Below, one piece after another: positions 54,243 through 63,909 of a stretch of 64,000 bases of DNA. Where the stretch lies: the NCBI RefSeq assembly GCF_001913705.1, contig NZ_MKQD01000054.1, positions 1 to 64,000 of the forward strand, in the 5' to 3' direction. Position 1 is the first letter of the stretch; each line of letters starts with the position of its first letter. Source of the DNA: Thalassotalea sp. PP2-459 (GTDB taxonomy: Bacteria > Pseudomonadota > Gammaproteobacteria > Enterobacterales > Alteromonadaceae). A program made the translations under genes and the position numbers. Under the pieces are notes generated by a model, which made no database searches, had not been told where the DNA came from, and saw nothing but the letters and a program-made list of their open reading frames with translations.

Positions 54243-54755
54243 ATGCAGAATCTGAAACTTCCGATCACGATAGATCCCTATAAAAGCGCACAACGTCGGT
54301 TAGTGTGTGAAGGCTTTTTTGAGTCGTCGGAAATGAATAGATTGTTGGCTGCGTGCGAAAGCTGTAGTGAACAAATACATGTTAATGTTGCATTCGGAGT
54401 GGATGAACTGGGTTTGATAACTATATCAGGCAAAGGGTCGGTTCCTGCTACGTTAACATGTCAGCGGTGTACTGAGTCTTTAGAGTCAACATTATTAATT
54501 GACTTTGTTTTCAGTCCGGTGAAAAATCAGGAAGCTGCTGACGAATTGCCGTCATATTATGACGCAATAGAATTAGATGAAAATGGTGAAGTGAACCTGC
54601 GTGAGTTAGTTGAAGACGAGTTAATCCTTGCGATTCCACTAATTCCTAGGCATGATCAACAAGATTGTCAGTCTCCGGCTGATAGTGTTTGGGGAAAGTT
54701 GCCTGAAGAGCAAGAGAAGCCGAACCCATTTGACGTGTTAAAAAAACTTAAATAA
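54243..54755 (+). CDS. yceD: YceD (DUF177) protein, putative 23S rRNA accumulation factor
   Basis: The 170-residue protein matches YceD/DUF177: LTCQRCTESLESTLLIDFVFSP carries the CxxC zinc-like pair and VNLRELVEDELILAIPLIPRH the conserved acidic C-terminal segment with QDCQSP. It is linked in bacteria to 23S rRNA accumulation and sits just before rpmF across many phyla, as it does here (24 bases). Confidence 0.92.
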   Translation: MQNLKLPITIDPYKSAQRRLVCEGFFESSEMNRLLAACESCSEQIHVNVAFGVDELGLITISGKGSVPATLTCQRCTESLESTLLIDFVFSPVKNQEAADELPSYYDAIELDENGEVNLRELVEDELILAIPLIPRHDQQDCQSPADSVWGKLPEEQEKPNPFDVLKKLK

Positions 54756-54779
54756 TTAATTGATTTTAGGAGTTAGGCA

Positions 54780-54950
54780 ATGGCAGTTCAAAAGAGCAAG
54801 AAGTCTCGTTCAAGACGTGGCATGCGCCGTTCACATGACGCATTAACAGCTGAAAACTTATCAGTAGATCCAGTATCAGGTGAAACACACCGTCGTCATC
54901 ACGTTACCGCTGATGGCTTTTATAAAGGTGTTAAAGTAGTCGCTAAATAG
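54780..54950 (+). CDS. rpmF: 50S ribosomal protein L32
   Basis: A 56-residue basic protein: [20 protein letters not shown], then [19 protein letters not shown] and YKGVKVVAK. This is L32 over its whole length; the gammaproteobacterial form without the four zinc Cys. TAGGAG lies eight bases before ATG 54780. It forms an operon with yceD upstream and plsX eleven bases downstream. Confidence 0.96.
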   Translation: MAVQKSKKSRSRRGMRRSHDALTAENLSVDPVSGETHRRHHVTADGFYKGVKVVAK

Positions 54951-54961
54951 CGGATACTACA

Positions 54962-55996
54962 TTGAGCGATTTAACCATCGCCATCGATGTTATGGGGGGC
55001 GATCAAGGCCCCCTTGTAACATTGCCAGCCGCAATGCTTGCCATAGAAAAATCTGCTGATCTTAAGTTGATTTTATGTGGTGACAACACACTTATTTCAA
55101 ATTTTCTTCAACAGCATCAGCTAGAAGACCATCCTCGATTATCCATTAAACACACAACTGATGTGGTGACAATGGACGAAAAACCAAGTTCAGCATTACG
55201 AACCAAAAAAGATTCATCAATGCGTAAAGCGATTGATTTTGTGCATTCAGGTCAAGCTCATGCTTGTGTTAGTGCAGGCAATACAGGTGCATTGTTTTCA
55301 ATAGCACATTTTGTGTTAAAAACACTACCTACTGTTGAGCGACCAGCACTTATTTCAGCGTTACCTACACACCACGATGATAAACATGTTTTTATGCTTG
55401 ATCTTGGTGCTAATGTTTTTTGTGATTCATCGGTTTTATACCAGTTTGGCGTTATGGGCACGGTAATGGCAGAGCAAGTTGAAGCGATTAATAAGCCAAG
55501 GGTTGCTTTATTAAACATGGGCGTTGAAGAAATTAAAGGTAGCGATCATATTAAAATGGCCGCAACCTTATTAAGTGAGAACCCTGATATTAACTATGTA
55601 GGCTTTATTGAAGGCAATGATATTTTTAATAACAAAGCTGATGTTATCGTTTGTGATGGTTTTGTTGGAAATGTGGCCCTAAAAACGTGTGAAGGCGTTG
55701 CTCGTTTGGTGTATCAAAAACTAAAAAGTGTGTTATCGCAACATATTTTTGCCCGATTACTCGGTCGATTTTTCGCTCCAACCTTAAAAAAAATCTTTAA
55801 AGCCCTGAACCCCGACCAGTATAACGGCGCAAGTTTGATAGGATTGCGCGGCATTGTGATTAAAAGTCATGGCAATGCTGGTGTAACTGCGTTTACCAAT
55901 GCAATTTTTGAAGCAATGAAAGAAGTTGAACGTCAAGTTCCTGAAAAAATAACGAAAAAACTTGAACATGGTATAACGAATACCCATTTATCATAA
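54962..55996 (+). CDS. plsX: Phosphate acyltransferase PlsX
   Basis: The 344-residue protein is PlsX: LTIAIDVMGGDQGPLVTLPAA at the start, SMRKAIDFVHSGQAHACVSAGNTGAL, and NIFNNKADVIVCDGFVGN and GLRGIVIKSHGNA at the end. It makes acyl-phosphate from acyl-ACP for membrane phospholipid synthesis. No ATG or GTG is available before the conserved N-terminus, so the start is TTG 54962, eleven bases after the rpmF stop; the ribosome site is weak. Translation may depend on coupling with rpmF. Confidence 0.95.
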   Translation: MSDLTIAIDVMGGDQGPLVTLPAAMLAIEKSADLKLILCGDNTLISNFLQQHQLEDHPRLSIKHTTDVVTMDEKPSSALRTKKDSSMRKAIDFVHSGQAHACVSAGNTGALFSIAHFVLKTLPTVERPALISALPTHHDDKHVFMLDLGANVFCDSSVLYQFGVMGTVMAEQVEAINKPRVALLNMGVEEIKGSDHIKMAATLLSENPDINYVGFIEGNDIFNNKADVIVCDGFVGNVALKTCEGVARLVYQKLKSVLSQHIFARLLGRFFAPTLKKIFKALNPDQYNGASLIGLRGIVIKSHGNAGVTAFTNAIFEAMKEVERQVPEKITKKLEHGITNTHLS

Positions 55997-56051
55997 ACAG
56001 ATTACAGATTAATTGGTTGGAATAGCCAGTTAAAAGTCAATAGGTAACTCT

Positions 56052-56987
56052 ATGCAACAAAATTTAGCGTTTATTTTCCCCGGACAAGGCTCACAAGCTG
56101 TAGGTATGTTAAAAGACTTTACTGATAATGAGATTGTTCAGCAGACCTTTAACGAAGCCTCTGAGGCATTAGACTATAATGTTTGGCAACTTGTTAATGA
56201 AGGTCCAGCAGAGAAGTTAAATCAAACTAACCATACACAGCCCGCTTTACTTACTGCAAGTGTTGCCCTTTGGCGTTTATGGCAAAGTCAATCTAACATT
56301 AAACCCGCTGTTCTCGCAGGGCATAGTTTAGGTGAATACTCTGCCTTAGTCTGTGCTGGTGTCCTTTCTTTATCAGATGCCGTTAAATTGGTAGAAAAAC
56401 GTGGTGAATTTATGCAAGCTTCTGTCCCAGAGGGAATTGGAGCAATGTATGCAATTATCGGTTTAGCTGACGATAAAGTGATTGAAGCCTGTGCTCAGGC
56501 GGCAGACGGACAGGTAGTGTCTGCAGTTAACTTTAATTCACCAGGACAAGTGGTCATTGCCGGTCATAAAGAGGCGGTTGAACGTGCAGGTATACTTTGT
56601 AAAGAGGCAGGTGCAAAGCGTGCCTTGCCATTACCAGTTAGCGTGCCTTCGCATTGCGCCTTAATGAAAGACGCGGCTGAGCAACTTGCTGAACAATTTA
56701 AACAAGTCACGTTTAATACCCCTGACATATCAGTCATTAATAATGTAGACGTGACTGTTGAATCAGATGTAGAAGCCATTAAAATGGCGTTAATTAAACA
56801 ACTATATAGCCCTGTGCGCTGGACTGAAACCGTAGAAAAATTAGCCCAAGATGGTGTAGATACTGCGTTAGAAATAGGGCCAGGTAAAGTTTTACAAGGG
56901 TTAGTAAAAAGGATCAATAAATCAGTTTCTTGTACTTCAATGAATGACAATGCGTCATTGGAACAAGCAAATAACTTATTACAATAG
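56052..56987 (+). CDS. fabD: Malonyl CoA-acyl carrier protein transacylase
   Basis: The 311-residue protein is FabD: FIFPGQGSQAVGML at the start, the Ser nucleophile in AGHSLGEYSALVCAG, the oxyanion and Arg segment near KLVEKRGEFMQ, the catalytic His in VPSHCALM and LEIGPGKVLQGLVKR at the end. It loads malonyl groups on ACP for the FabH/FabB/FabF steps. It lies between plsX and fabG, eight bases before the latter; fabH is absent from this cluster. Confidence 0.96.
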   Translation: MQQNLAFIFPGQGSQAVGMLKDFTDNEIVQQTFNEASEALDYNVWQLVNEGPAEKLNQTNHTQPALLTASVALWRLWQSQSNIKPAVLAGHSLGEYSALVCAGVLSLSDAVKLVEKRGEFMQASVPEGIGAMYAIIGLADDKVIEACAQAADGQVVSAVNFNSPGQVVIAGHKEAVERAGILCKEAGAKRALPLPVSVPSHCALMKDAAEQLAEQFKQVTFNTPDISVINNVDVTVESDVEAIKMALIKQLYSPVRWTETVEKLAQDGVDTALEIGPGKVLQGLVKRINKSVSCTSMNDNASLEQANNLLQ

Positions 56988-56995
56988 GAACATAT

Positions 56996-57730
56996 ATGTT
57001 TTCGTTAGAAGGTCAAGTTGCATTAGTGACAGGCGCTAGTCGTGGTATTGGTAAAGCTATTGCAGAACAACTTAAAGCATTAGGCGCAACCGTAGTAGGT
57101 ACTGCAACGTCTGAACATGGTGCTGAAAAAATCAGCGAATATTTAGGTGCCGGTCAAGGTTTAGTCTTAAATGTTACTGATGATGAATCAATTAGCTCAA
57201 TGTTTGAAACGATTAAACAAGAGTTTGGCGTTATTGATATTTTAGTGAATAATGCAGGTATTACGCGTGATAACTTATTTATGCGTATGAAAGACGATGA
57301 GTGGAATGATATCATCGATACGAACTTATCATCGGTATTTAAAATTAGTAAAGCCGTTATGCGCCCTATGATGAAGAAGCGCTTTGGTCGGATCATAAAC
57401 ATTGGCTCTGTTGTTGGAACAATGGGTAATGCAGGTCAAGTGAATTACGCCACGGCGAAAGCTGGTTTAATAGGTTTTACGAAATCGTTAGCAAGAGAAG
57501 TTGCATCACGCGGTATCACGGTTAATACTGTCTCTCCAGGATTTATCGATACCGACATGACACAAACGCTAACAGACGAACAAAAAGAAGGTATTTTTTC
57601 ACAGGTACCTGCAAACCGTTTAGGTAAGCCAGAAGAAATAGCTAAATCTGTTGCATTTTTAGCCTCTGATGCTGCAGGATACATAACAGGTGAAACATTA
57701 CATGTTAATGGCGGCATGTACATGGTTTAA
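56996..57730 (+). CDS. fabG: 3-oxoacyl-ACP reductase
   Basis: The 244-residue short-chain dehydrogenase is FabG: VALVTGASRGIGKAIAEQL (NADPH site), ILVNNAGITRDNLFMRM, and the catalytic Ser-Tyr-Lys in INIGSVVG ... VNYATAKAGLIGF. PGFIDTDMTQTL and ITGETLHVNGGMYMV close it. It reduces beta-ketoacyl-ACP. It is 170 bases before acpP, where a separate promoter is likely. Confidence 0.96.
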   Translation: MFSLEGQVALVTGASRGIGKAIAEQLKALGATVVGTATSEHGAEKISEYLGAGQGLVLNVTDDESISSMFETIKQEFGVIDILVNNAGITRDNLFMRMKDDEWNDIIDTNLSSVFKISKAVMRPMMKKRFGRIINIGSVVGTMGNAGQVNYATAKAGLIGFTKSLAREVASRGITVNTVSPGFIDTDMTQTLTDEQKEGIFSQVPANRLGKPEEIAKSVAFLASDAAGYITGETLHVNGGMYMV

Positions 57731-57899
57731 ACAATGTTTATTTAACATATTGATAATATTTAATAAATAAGCATAATAGCATAACTGTCAACAGGTTAGA
57801 CCAGCAATAAAAGCAAAACGATAAGCTTGCAAGCTAGCCTGTAGGCGAATACACTACACGCAATTTTGAAAAATTGTATTTTCTACTAAAGGAAAAAAA

Positions 57900-58133
57900 A
57901 TGAGTACTATCGAAGAACGCGTAAAAAAAATTACTATTGAGCAATTAGGTGTTAGCGAAGACGAAGTAAAAGTTGAAGCTTCTTTCGTAGACGACTTAGG
58001 TGCTGATTCATTAGATACAGTAGAATTAGTAATGGCGTTAGAAGAAGAGTTTGATACTGAGATCCCAGACGAAGAAGCAGAGAAAATTACTACTGTTCAA
58101 GCTGCGATCGATTACATCACTTCGAACCAGTAA
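57900..58133 (+). CDS. acpP: Acyl carrier protein
   Basis: The 77-residue acidic protein is ACP: the phosphopantetheine Ser lies in [20 protein letters not shown], followed by [25 protein letters not shown] lies a few bases before the ATG. It carries the growing acyl chain. A strong hairpin terminator follows, so acpP can be transcribed at a high level apart from fabF. Confidence 0.98.
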   Translation: MSTIEERVKKITIEQLGVSEDEVKVEASFVDDLGADSLDTVELVMALEEEFDTEIPDEEAEKITTVQAAIDYITSNQ

Positions 58134-58144
58134 TATGTAAAGTA

Positions 58145-58177
58145 TTCAGGCGGTAATTTTACCGCCTGAATTTTGTT
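58145..58177 (+). terminator. acpP terminator
   Basis: TTCAGGCGGT (58145-58154) pairs with ACCGCCTGAA (58161-58170) over a six-base loop, followed by TTTTGTTT. Placed 11 bases after the acpP stop. Confidence 0.85.
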
Positions 58178-58253
58178 TCATACGCCCCGCTGACGTATTC
58201 AAAAAAACAGCTCACCATTCAACGATTCAATTCTATCGGAGGCAACTCTTCCC

Positions 58254-59489
58254 ATGCGTCGTGTTGTAGTAACCGGTTTTGGTATGCTTTCCCCACTTGG
58301 CAATGATGCTCAAACTACTTGGCAGCAATTACTTGCGGGTAAAAGTGGCATAGATACCATCGAACATTTTGATACTAGCAGCTTTCCCACTAAATTTGCC
58401 GGATTAGTGAAGGGCTTTAATGCTGAAGATTATGGTATTACGAAAAAAGATAGCCGCAAAATGGACATATTCATTCAATATGGTCTTGCAGCTGGTATCC
58501 AAGCCATGGATCACTCAGGGTTAACCGTGACAGAACAAAACGCTCACCGCATCGGTGTGGCTGTTGGTTCTGGTATTGGTGGTTTAAGCCTTATCGAAGA
58601 AAACCATAGCAAGTATTTACAAGGTGGTGTAAGAAAGCTTTCACCGTTTTTCTGTCCTTCTACTATTTTAAACATGGCAGCAGGCAATTTATCTATTCGT
58701 TTAGGCTTGAAAGGGCCAAACATATCTATTGTTACCGCCTGTACTTCTGGTGTTCATAATATTGGCCATGCCGTGCGTATGATCGCTCATGGTGATGCTG
58801 ATGCTATGATTGCCGGTGGCGCTGAAAAAGCATCAACAGAGCTTGGCATTGGTGGATTTTGTTCCGCTAGGGCTTTATCAACCCGTAATGATGATCCGCA
58901 AAGTGCCAGTAGACCTTGGGATAAAGACCGCGACGGTTTTGTGTTAAGTGATGGTGCAGGTATGGTTGTTGTTGAAGAATACGAACATGCCAAAGCGCGT
59001 GGCGCAACAATTTATGCTGAAGTGGTTGGTTTTGGTATGAGTGGAGATGCCTATCATATGACATCGCCACCTGCTGATGGCGCTGGGGCTGCATTAGCAA
59101 TGTCTAATGCATTACGTGATGCAGGAATTTCGCCTGAACAAATTGGTTATATTAATGCGCATGGTACTTCTACACCAGCTGGCGATATCGCTGAAACGAA
59201 TGCAGTAAAAACCATTTTTGGTGAATTTGCGTATCAAACGATGGTCGGCTCTACTAAGTCAATGACAGGTCATTTACTCGGCGCTGCTGGTGCTGTTGAG
59301 ACTATTTTTACTGCGCAATCTTTGTTTGAACAAAAAGTAGCACCGACGATTAATCTTGAGAACCCTGATGAAGGCTGTGATCTTGATTACATACAAGATA
59401 CTGCACGTGACGTTTCGCTAGAGTATGCATTATGTAATTCGTTTGGTTTTGGTGGTACAAATGGTTCTTTAGTGTTAAAAAGAATCTAG
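58254..59489 (+). CDS. fabF: 3-oxoacyl-ACP synthase II
   Basis: The 411-residue condensing enzyme is FabF: the active-site Cys in [15 protein letters not shown] and the two catalytic His residues in [13 protein letters not shown] and [36 protein letters not shown] is also typical. It elongates acyl-ACP, including the temperature-linked palmitoleate to vaccenate step in E. coli. GGAGG lies upstream of the ATG. It is followed by a terminator and pabC. Confidence 0.97.
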   Translation: MRRVVVTGFGMLSPLGNDAQTTWQQLLAGKSGIDTIEHFDTSSFPTKFAGLVKGFNAEDYGITKKDSRKMDIFIQYGLAAGIQAMDHSGLTVTEQNAHRIGVAVGSGIGGLSLIEENHSKYLQGGVRKLSPFFCPSTILNMAAGNLSIRLGLKGPNISIVTACTSGVHNIGHAVRMIAHGDADAMIAGGAEKASTELGIGGFCSARALSTRNDDPQSASRPWDKDRDGFVLSDGAGMVVVEEYEHAKARGATIYAEVVGFGMSGDAYHMTSPPADGAGAALAMSNALRDAGISPEQIGYINAHGTSTPAGDIAETNAVKTIFGEFAYQTMVGSTKSMTGHLLGAAGAVETIFTAQSLFEQKVAPTINLENPDEGCDLDYIQDTARDVSLEYALCNSFGFGGTNGSLVLKRI

Positions 59490-59513
59490 AAAATTTCTTG
59501 AAACTCAATGAAT

Positions 59514-59545
59514 AAGCCTGAATACTATCTATTCGGGCTTTTTTA
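59514..59545 (+). terminator. fabF terminator
   Basis: AAGCCTGAATA (59514-59524) pairs with TATTCGGGCTT (59530-59540; one G-T pair), running into TTTTTA. It lies 25 bases after the fabF stop and 20 before the pabC start. Confidence 0.75.
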
Positions 59546-59564
59546 TATCTGATCATAAAATTTC

Positions 59565-60365
59565 ATGTTGTATTGTTCACTTAATGGTATTAATACTGAA
59601 GATATTCCTATCAAAGATCGAGGTTTAGCGTACGGTGATGGGGTTTTTACTACGGCAAAAATTGTTGATGGTACAATCTTATTATTGGCTGAACACATTG
59701 AACGTTTAAAAGAAAGTTGTACTCGCATTGCGTTATCGAATATTGACTGGCAAGGATTAAAAGCTGAAATTGTAAAACAATCGGCAGCTTTCCCTTTAGC
59801 AGTATTAAAAATTATGATCACTGCTGGCATTGGCGGTAGGGGGTATTCACGAGTTGGCGTATCAAAGCCCAACGTGATTGTTATGGTGCACGAATTCCCG
59901 AAGCATTATATCGACTGGCAACAGACAGGCGTTAGCATTGGTATTGCTGAAACTCAATTAGGTATAAACCCTCAGTTAGCAGGTGTTAAACATTTAAATC
60001 GTTTAGAACAAGTGCTGATCAGAAAAGAGCTTGATGAAAGCAACTGGCAAGATTTAATTGTCACTGATGTGCAAAGTCACATTGTAGAAACAAGCTGTGC
60101 TAACGTGTTTTGGATTAAAAATAATGCTGTTTTTACACCTGAACTTGATAGCTCAGGCGTCGCAGGTTTACTAAGAAATAAGGCGATAAAGCAATATTCC
60201 AAAATGAACCTTGTTAAAGCAACTATTGATGCTCTGATAGATGTTGATGCGATGGTTATTTGTAATAGTGTGATGGGTTATGTACCCGTAGCAAACTTTA
60301 ATGGGCGAACATTATCTCTGTCAGCAGCTTCTCGTTTTATTGGAAAATTAACATGCAATTCATAA
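59565..60365 (+). CDS. pabC: Aminodeoxychorismate lyase
   Basis: The 266-residue fold-type IV PLP enzyme is PabC: IPIKDRGLAYGDGVFTTAKIV at the start, GVKHLNRLEQVLIRKEL with the PLP Lys, and IVETSCANVFWIKNN. It splits aminodeoxychorismate to p-aminobenzoate and pyruvate for folate. The start ATG 59565 lacks a good ribosome site. Its last 13 bases overlap mltG, so the pair is coupled, as in E. coli (pabC-yceG). Confidence 0.94.
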   Translation: MLYCSLNGINTEDIPIKDRGLAYGDGVFTTAKIVDGTILLLAEHIERLKESCTRIALSNIDWQGLKAEIVKQSAAFPLAVLKIMITAGIGGRGYSRVGVSKPNVIVMVHEFPKHYIDWQQTGVSIGIAETQLGINPQLAGVKHLNRLEQVLIRKELDESNWQDLIVTDVQSHIVETSCANVFWIKNNAVFTPELDSSGVAGLLRNKAIKQYSKMNLVKATIDALIDVDAMVICNSVMGYVPVANFNGRTLSLSAASRFIGKLTCNS

Positions 60366-61390
60366 AACATTTTATTGAGAAAAAATTTAATTATGCACTA
60401 ATGTTGCTGAGCATTGTTTGTGTGATTAGCGTAAGTTGTATACTTGGAATAACACAGTACAAAATGGAGCGTGTGAATCCGCTTGAACAAAACACAATGG
60501 TAGAGATAGAGCGGGGAATGAGTTTTAATCGTTTTGCTTATCAATTATCAACGTTAGGAATCGTTAAACAACCATTTTGGTTAAAGGTTTACGGTAAACT
60601 TAATCCTTCATTTACGCAGATAAAAGCAGGAAATTATTTAATACGTAATGATCAGCGCGTGAAAGATATTTTATTGATGGTCAGCCAAGGGCAAGAACAT
60701 CAATTTAGTATCACATTTGTTGAAGGCTCTACGCTAACTCAATGGCTAGCACAAATCGTTAAACATCCTAATATTACAAAAACGCTTAATTACAAAGATA
60801 ACACGTCACTTTATCAACAAGTGGCTTCTGCATTAACACTTGAAACAGCACACCCTGAAGGACTCTTTTTTCCTGAAACTTATGCATTTACGCATAAAAC
60901 AAAAGACACAGATTTATTAAAGCGTGCGTATCAACAAATGCAAATTCATTTGAATAACGCATGGCAAAAAAGGCAAGGGAACCTTCCATATGCTGACCCT
61001 TATGAAGCGTTAATTATGGCTTCAATTATTGAAAAAGAAAGTGGTCAACATTCAGAACATCAAGTCATTTCTTCTGTATTTGTAAATCGATTACAAAAAA
61101 ACATGCGCTTACAAACCGATCCTACTGTGATTTATGGGATAGGGAGTAACTATAAAGGTAATATCACACGAAAGCATCTAAGAGAAAAAACAAGATATAA
61201 CACTTATAGAATCAATGGCTTACCTCCTACGCCTATTGCAATGCCAGGAAAGTCAGCAATCATTGCTTCAATGCAACCCGCACAGACTGATTACTATTAT
61301 TTTGTTAGTGATGGTAATGGAAAGCATATCTTTTCAACGAATTTGAAAGATCACAATCGTGCAGTCGCTAAATATCAATTAGGGCAATAA
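60353..61390 (+). CDS. mltG: Endolytic peptidoglycan transglycosylase MltG
   Basis: The 345-residue protein is MltG (YceG): one N-terminal membrane helix (LMLLSIVCVISVSCILGI), a LysM-like part with IKAGNYLI, then PEGLFFPETYAF, ALIMASIIEKESG with the catalytic Glu, LQTDPTVIYGIG and YRINGLPPTPIAMPG. It cuts nascent glycan strands at the inner membrane and helps set strand length. It overlaps pabC by 13 bases. The gene usually next, tmk, is 2.5 kb away here because of an inserted lipoprotein gene. Confidence 0.95.
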   Translation: MQFIKHFIEKKFNYALMLLSIVCVISVSCILGITQYKMERVNPLEQNTMVEIERGMSFNRFAYQLSTLGIVKQPFWLKVYGKLNPSFTQIKAGNYLIRNDQRVKDILLMVSQGQEHQFSITFVEGSTLTQWLAQIVKHPNITKTLNYKDNTSLYQQVASALTLETAHPEGLFFPETYAFTHKTKDTDLLKRAYQQMQIHLNNAWQKRQGNLPYADPYEALIMASIIEKESGQHSEHQVISSVFVNRLQKNMRLQTDPTVIYGIGSNYKGNITRKHLREKTRYNTYRINGLPPTPIAMPGKSAIIASMQPAQTDYYYFVSDGNGKHIFSTNLKDHNRAVAKYQLGQ

Positions 61391-61764
61391 CTTACTTTTT
61401 AATTTTGTAATCCAGCCGATCAATAGCGACATGCTTAATGTGCTTTCATTAGCGTTAAACTATCAGTAATGCCTTTCAATTTTACAAGTATTTAAAAGGC
61501 GAACTTTATCATAGTGCGCATTGATAATATTAAGTATTATTAGCAGTAGAAGTTGCCACTAGATATTTTGTTTTTCTCATATCTCACGTTTCTTTTTATC
61601 TTACATTAATGGCATAAACTGCTATTAAAAAGTTCATTTTCTTTAGTTTGTTGATTGCCTACTGAAGGTTTCTTATTCTTTCAGTTGTTGATCTTTATCT
61701 TTCCTTTTGTTACAAAGTGCAAATCGTCTCGCAATTAATACGCATTTTTGAAAGGGAATAAAAG
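61391..61764. other. Gene-free region between mltG and the M60-like gene
   Basis: This 374-base AT-rich stretch has no gene, terminator hairpin or repeat that I can support. The promoter of the downstream lipoprotein gene must lie within it; GAAAGGGA directly before the ATG is its ribosome site. Confidence 0.5.
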
Positions 61765-63711
61765 ATGAAAATAACAAAAAATAAGATAAGCTTAGCTTTA
61801 ATGATGTGCACAAGCGTTGTAGGTGGGGTTTTAATTGGTTGTGGTAGTGGGGGAAGCTCTGAATCAAAACAAGAAACAATTACTGAAGATGTAGTTGAAG
61901 TGCCAGACAACACAGAGGAGCCTGAACAATCAACATTGTCATTTGAAAAGCAATTTATTGTAACAGCAGCTGATCCTAACCTCTGTATCGATACTACGGC
62001 TGACAATAAAGTTGCCTTGACAGATTGTCAAAACACTAAGCCTAGCCAGTTATGGCGTTATGATTTAGCAGATAAATTACTGGTTAATGAATCAACAGAT
62101 AAATGTGTAACAAGCGCTGATAGCCTTCTGGTACTTAATACGTGTCAAGGTTCAGCAAACCAACAATGGGTATTTGAGGATAATATTTTCTCACAAGATG
62201 GGCATTCCTTTGATGTGAATATGAGTGAGTTAAGCCTTATTGTTTATGCAACTCATGGTGGTATTAATCAGCAATGGTTCGTACCTTCTGTGGCCGCTGA
62301 ATCAATTGATGAGAATTATGTAAGCAGCTTTCCTATTTCACGCGCTAATAAAAGTGCCTACACCATGGAACAAACCATGGATATCATCAATAGAAGAACC
62401 CCAATCGACGAACCATTACCTTTTCCGCGAGATGTGAGTGAATTTCCAGGTGATGTTTCAGCTGATAAACCGCGTATTACGAAGCAAGTCACTTTTAATC
62501 GATATTTTTATGAAGATACCACGTCTGATACATTGGATAGACAGCACTGGATAAATACTGGCACCTACGCTGTTGCAGGTGAAATTATTGAAATTGACGT
62601 AACAGCTGAAGAAAATATTGATGAGTTATATGCCATTATCAATGTGCATACCGATGCATTAGGGTTAAATTCAGCAAATGTGGTAGCCGATAATAGCGTC
62701 AAACGTTTTCCTAGCGTGTCTACAAAAATTAGATTACACAACGGCAAGAATCAACTACGAAGCCAGTATGGTGGCCAAGTTGTGATCGCATCGAATAAGT
62801 CAGATGATAGTGATGTGACGATAAATGTGTCTAATGTTATTGAAACTACCTATTTCAAACTTGGTCGAGATAATTATAGTGACTGGTTAGCAATCCGCGA
62901 TAAAAGTGCCCCTTGGGGCGTACTAGAAGGCGAGCATGCGGTACTTGATTTATCTAAAGCTGAATTGCAAAAAGTTGATGACCCAGAAAAGTTATTAAAA
63001 ACCTTCGATCAAACTGTAACCCTTGTACGCGATCTCGCTGGCTTTGAAGATGATGCTACGGGCGTACATAAAATGCCTACCTTAAAAGAACGTTTTGTTT
63101 CTGATGTTCAAATCACCGCAGGTTTTGCCCATGCAGGTTTTCCCATTATGGCTAGCCCAGGCTGGAATTTATATTCACTAGATACCGCACAAAATAATGG
63201 TTGGGGTAACTGGCATGAAACTGGTCATAACTACCAGCAGTTCTGTTTATGGAGCAGCGCGTTTGGCACAGAATCAACCGTGAATTTATTTTCACTTTAC
63301 GCACAAGAAAACGTCAATCAACCTTCTAGAATTCAAATAGAAAATAGATATACCAATGCGATTAATAAATTAAATGATAACTTTTCTTTTACAAACGATG
63401 CAGATGTCTGGGATAAATTAGTCTTTTTAATGCAAATTAAACATGCTCTACCTGATATCGGTTGGGATATGTTTAGACAATTAAATAGACGTTTTAGAGA
63501 GATGGATACTACGCAGCAAGCATCAGTATGCCAAAGTGATGAAGCTAGTTTTAGCATGACGTTTGAATTGCTTAGCGATATTACTGGCTATGACTTAACA
63601 ACTCATTTTAAAACCTGGGGAGTTAATGTATCCGAAGCAAGTTATCAAAAAGTAGCGGATAAAAATTTACCTCAACCACCAGTAAATATTTCAGGTGTGA
63701 ATCCACAGTAA
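61765..63711 (+). CDS. Lipoprotein with ricin-type lectin and M60-like metallopeptidase domains
   Basis: The 648-residue product has a lipobox (LIGCG, Cys26) and a Gly/Ser linker. Residues about 50-180 form one ricin B-type beta-trefoil with three QxW motifs (QLW, QQW, QQW) and a disulfide-like CIDT...DC pair. The C-terminal half is an M60/enhancin-like peptidase with HETGH (His484, Glu485, His488) and a likely third ligand in FGTE (Glu503). M60 enzymes cut mucin-type glycoproteins. The whole suggests a surface-anchored protease that docks on glycans. It interrupts the usual mltG-tmk order and ends in a clear terminator. Confidence 0.85.
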   Translation: MKITKNKISLALMMCTSVVGGVLIGCGSGGSSESKQETITEDVVEVPDNTEEPEQSTLSFEKQFIVTAADPNLCIDTTADNKVALTDCQNTKPSQLWRYDLADKLLVNESTDKCVTSADSLLVLNTCQGSANQQWVFEDNIFSQDGHSFDVNMSELSLIVYATHGGINQQWFVPSVAAESIDENYVSSFPISRANKSAYTMEQTMDIINRRTPIDEPLPFPRDVSEFPGDVSADKPRITKQVTFNRYFYEDTTSDTLDRQHWINTGTYAVAGEIIEIDVTAEENIDELYAIINVHTDALGLNSANVVADNSVKRFPSVSTKIRLHNGKNQLRSQYGGQVVIASNKSDDSDVTINVSNVIETTYFKLGRDNYSDWLAIRDKSAPWGVLEGEHAVLDLSKAELQKVDDPEKLLKTFDQTVTLVRDLAGFEDDATGVHKMPTLKERFVSDVQITAGFAHAGFPIMASPGWNLYSLDTAQNNGWGNWHETGHNYQQFCLWSSAFGTESTVNLFSLYAQENVNQPSRIQIENRYTNAINKLNDNFSFTNDADVWDKLVFLMQIKHALPDIGWDMFRQLNRRFREMDTTQQASVCQSDEASFSMTFELLSDITGYDLTTHFKTWGVNVSEASYQKVADKNLPQPPVNISGVNPQ

Positions 63712-63736
63712 ATTCAGTGATGATAGAATGAAGAAC

Positions 63737-63767
63737 AAGGCACAACTTATGTTGTGCCTTTTTTTGA
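63737..63767 (+). terminator. Terminator after M60-like gene
   Basis: AAGGCACAAC (63737-63746) pairs perfectly with GTTGTGCCTT (63751-63760) over TTAT, followed by TTTTTT. A textbook intrinsic terminator. Confidence 0.9.
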
Positions 63768-63909
63768 CCTTTAATTAATCGAATATTGATATTAAGGAAA
63801 GAAGATATTGCAAAGAAACTGCAAGGATTAAAAAGCATTAGCTGAATATTTTTCTTGATACGTATATCATGTAATCATCATTAAAATGAATTCATTATTA
63901 AGAGTAAAG

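Noticed and set aside
56564-56950. Minus-strand frame of 128 codons inside fabD
   Set aside because: It is antisense to a conserved gene, with no ribosome site and no recognisable domain.
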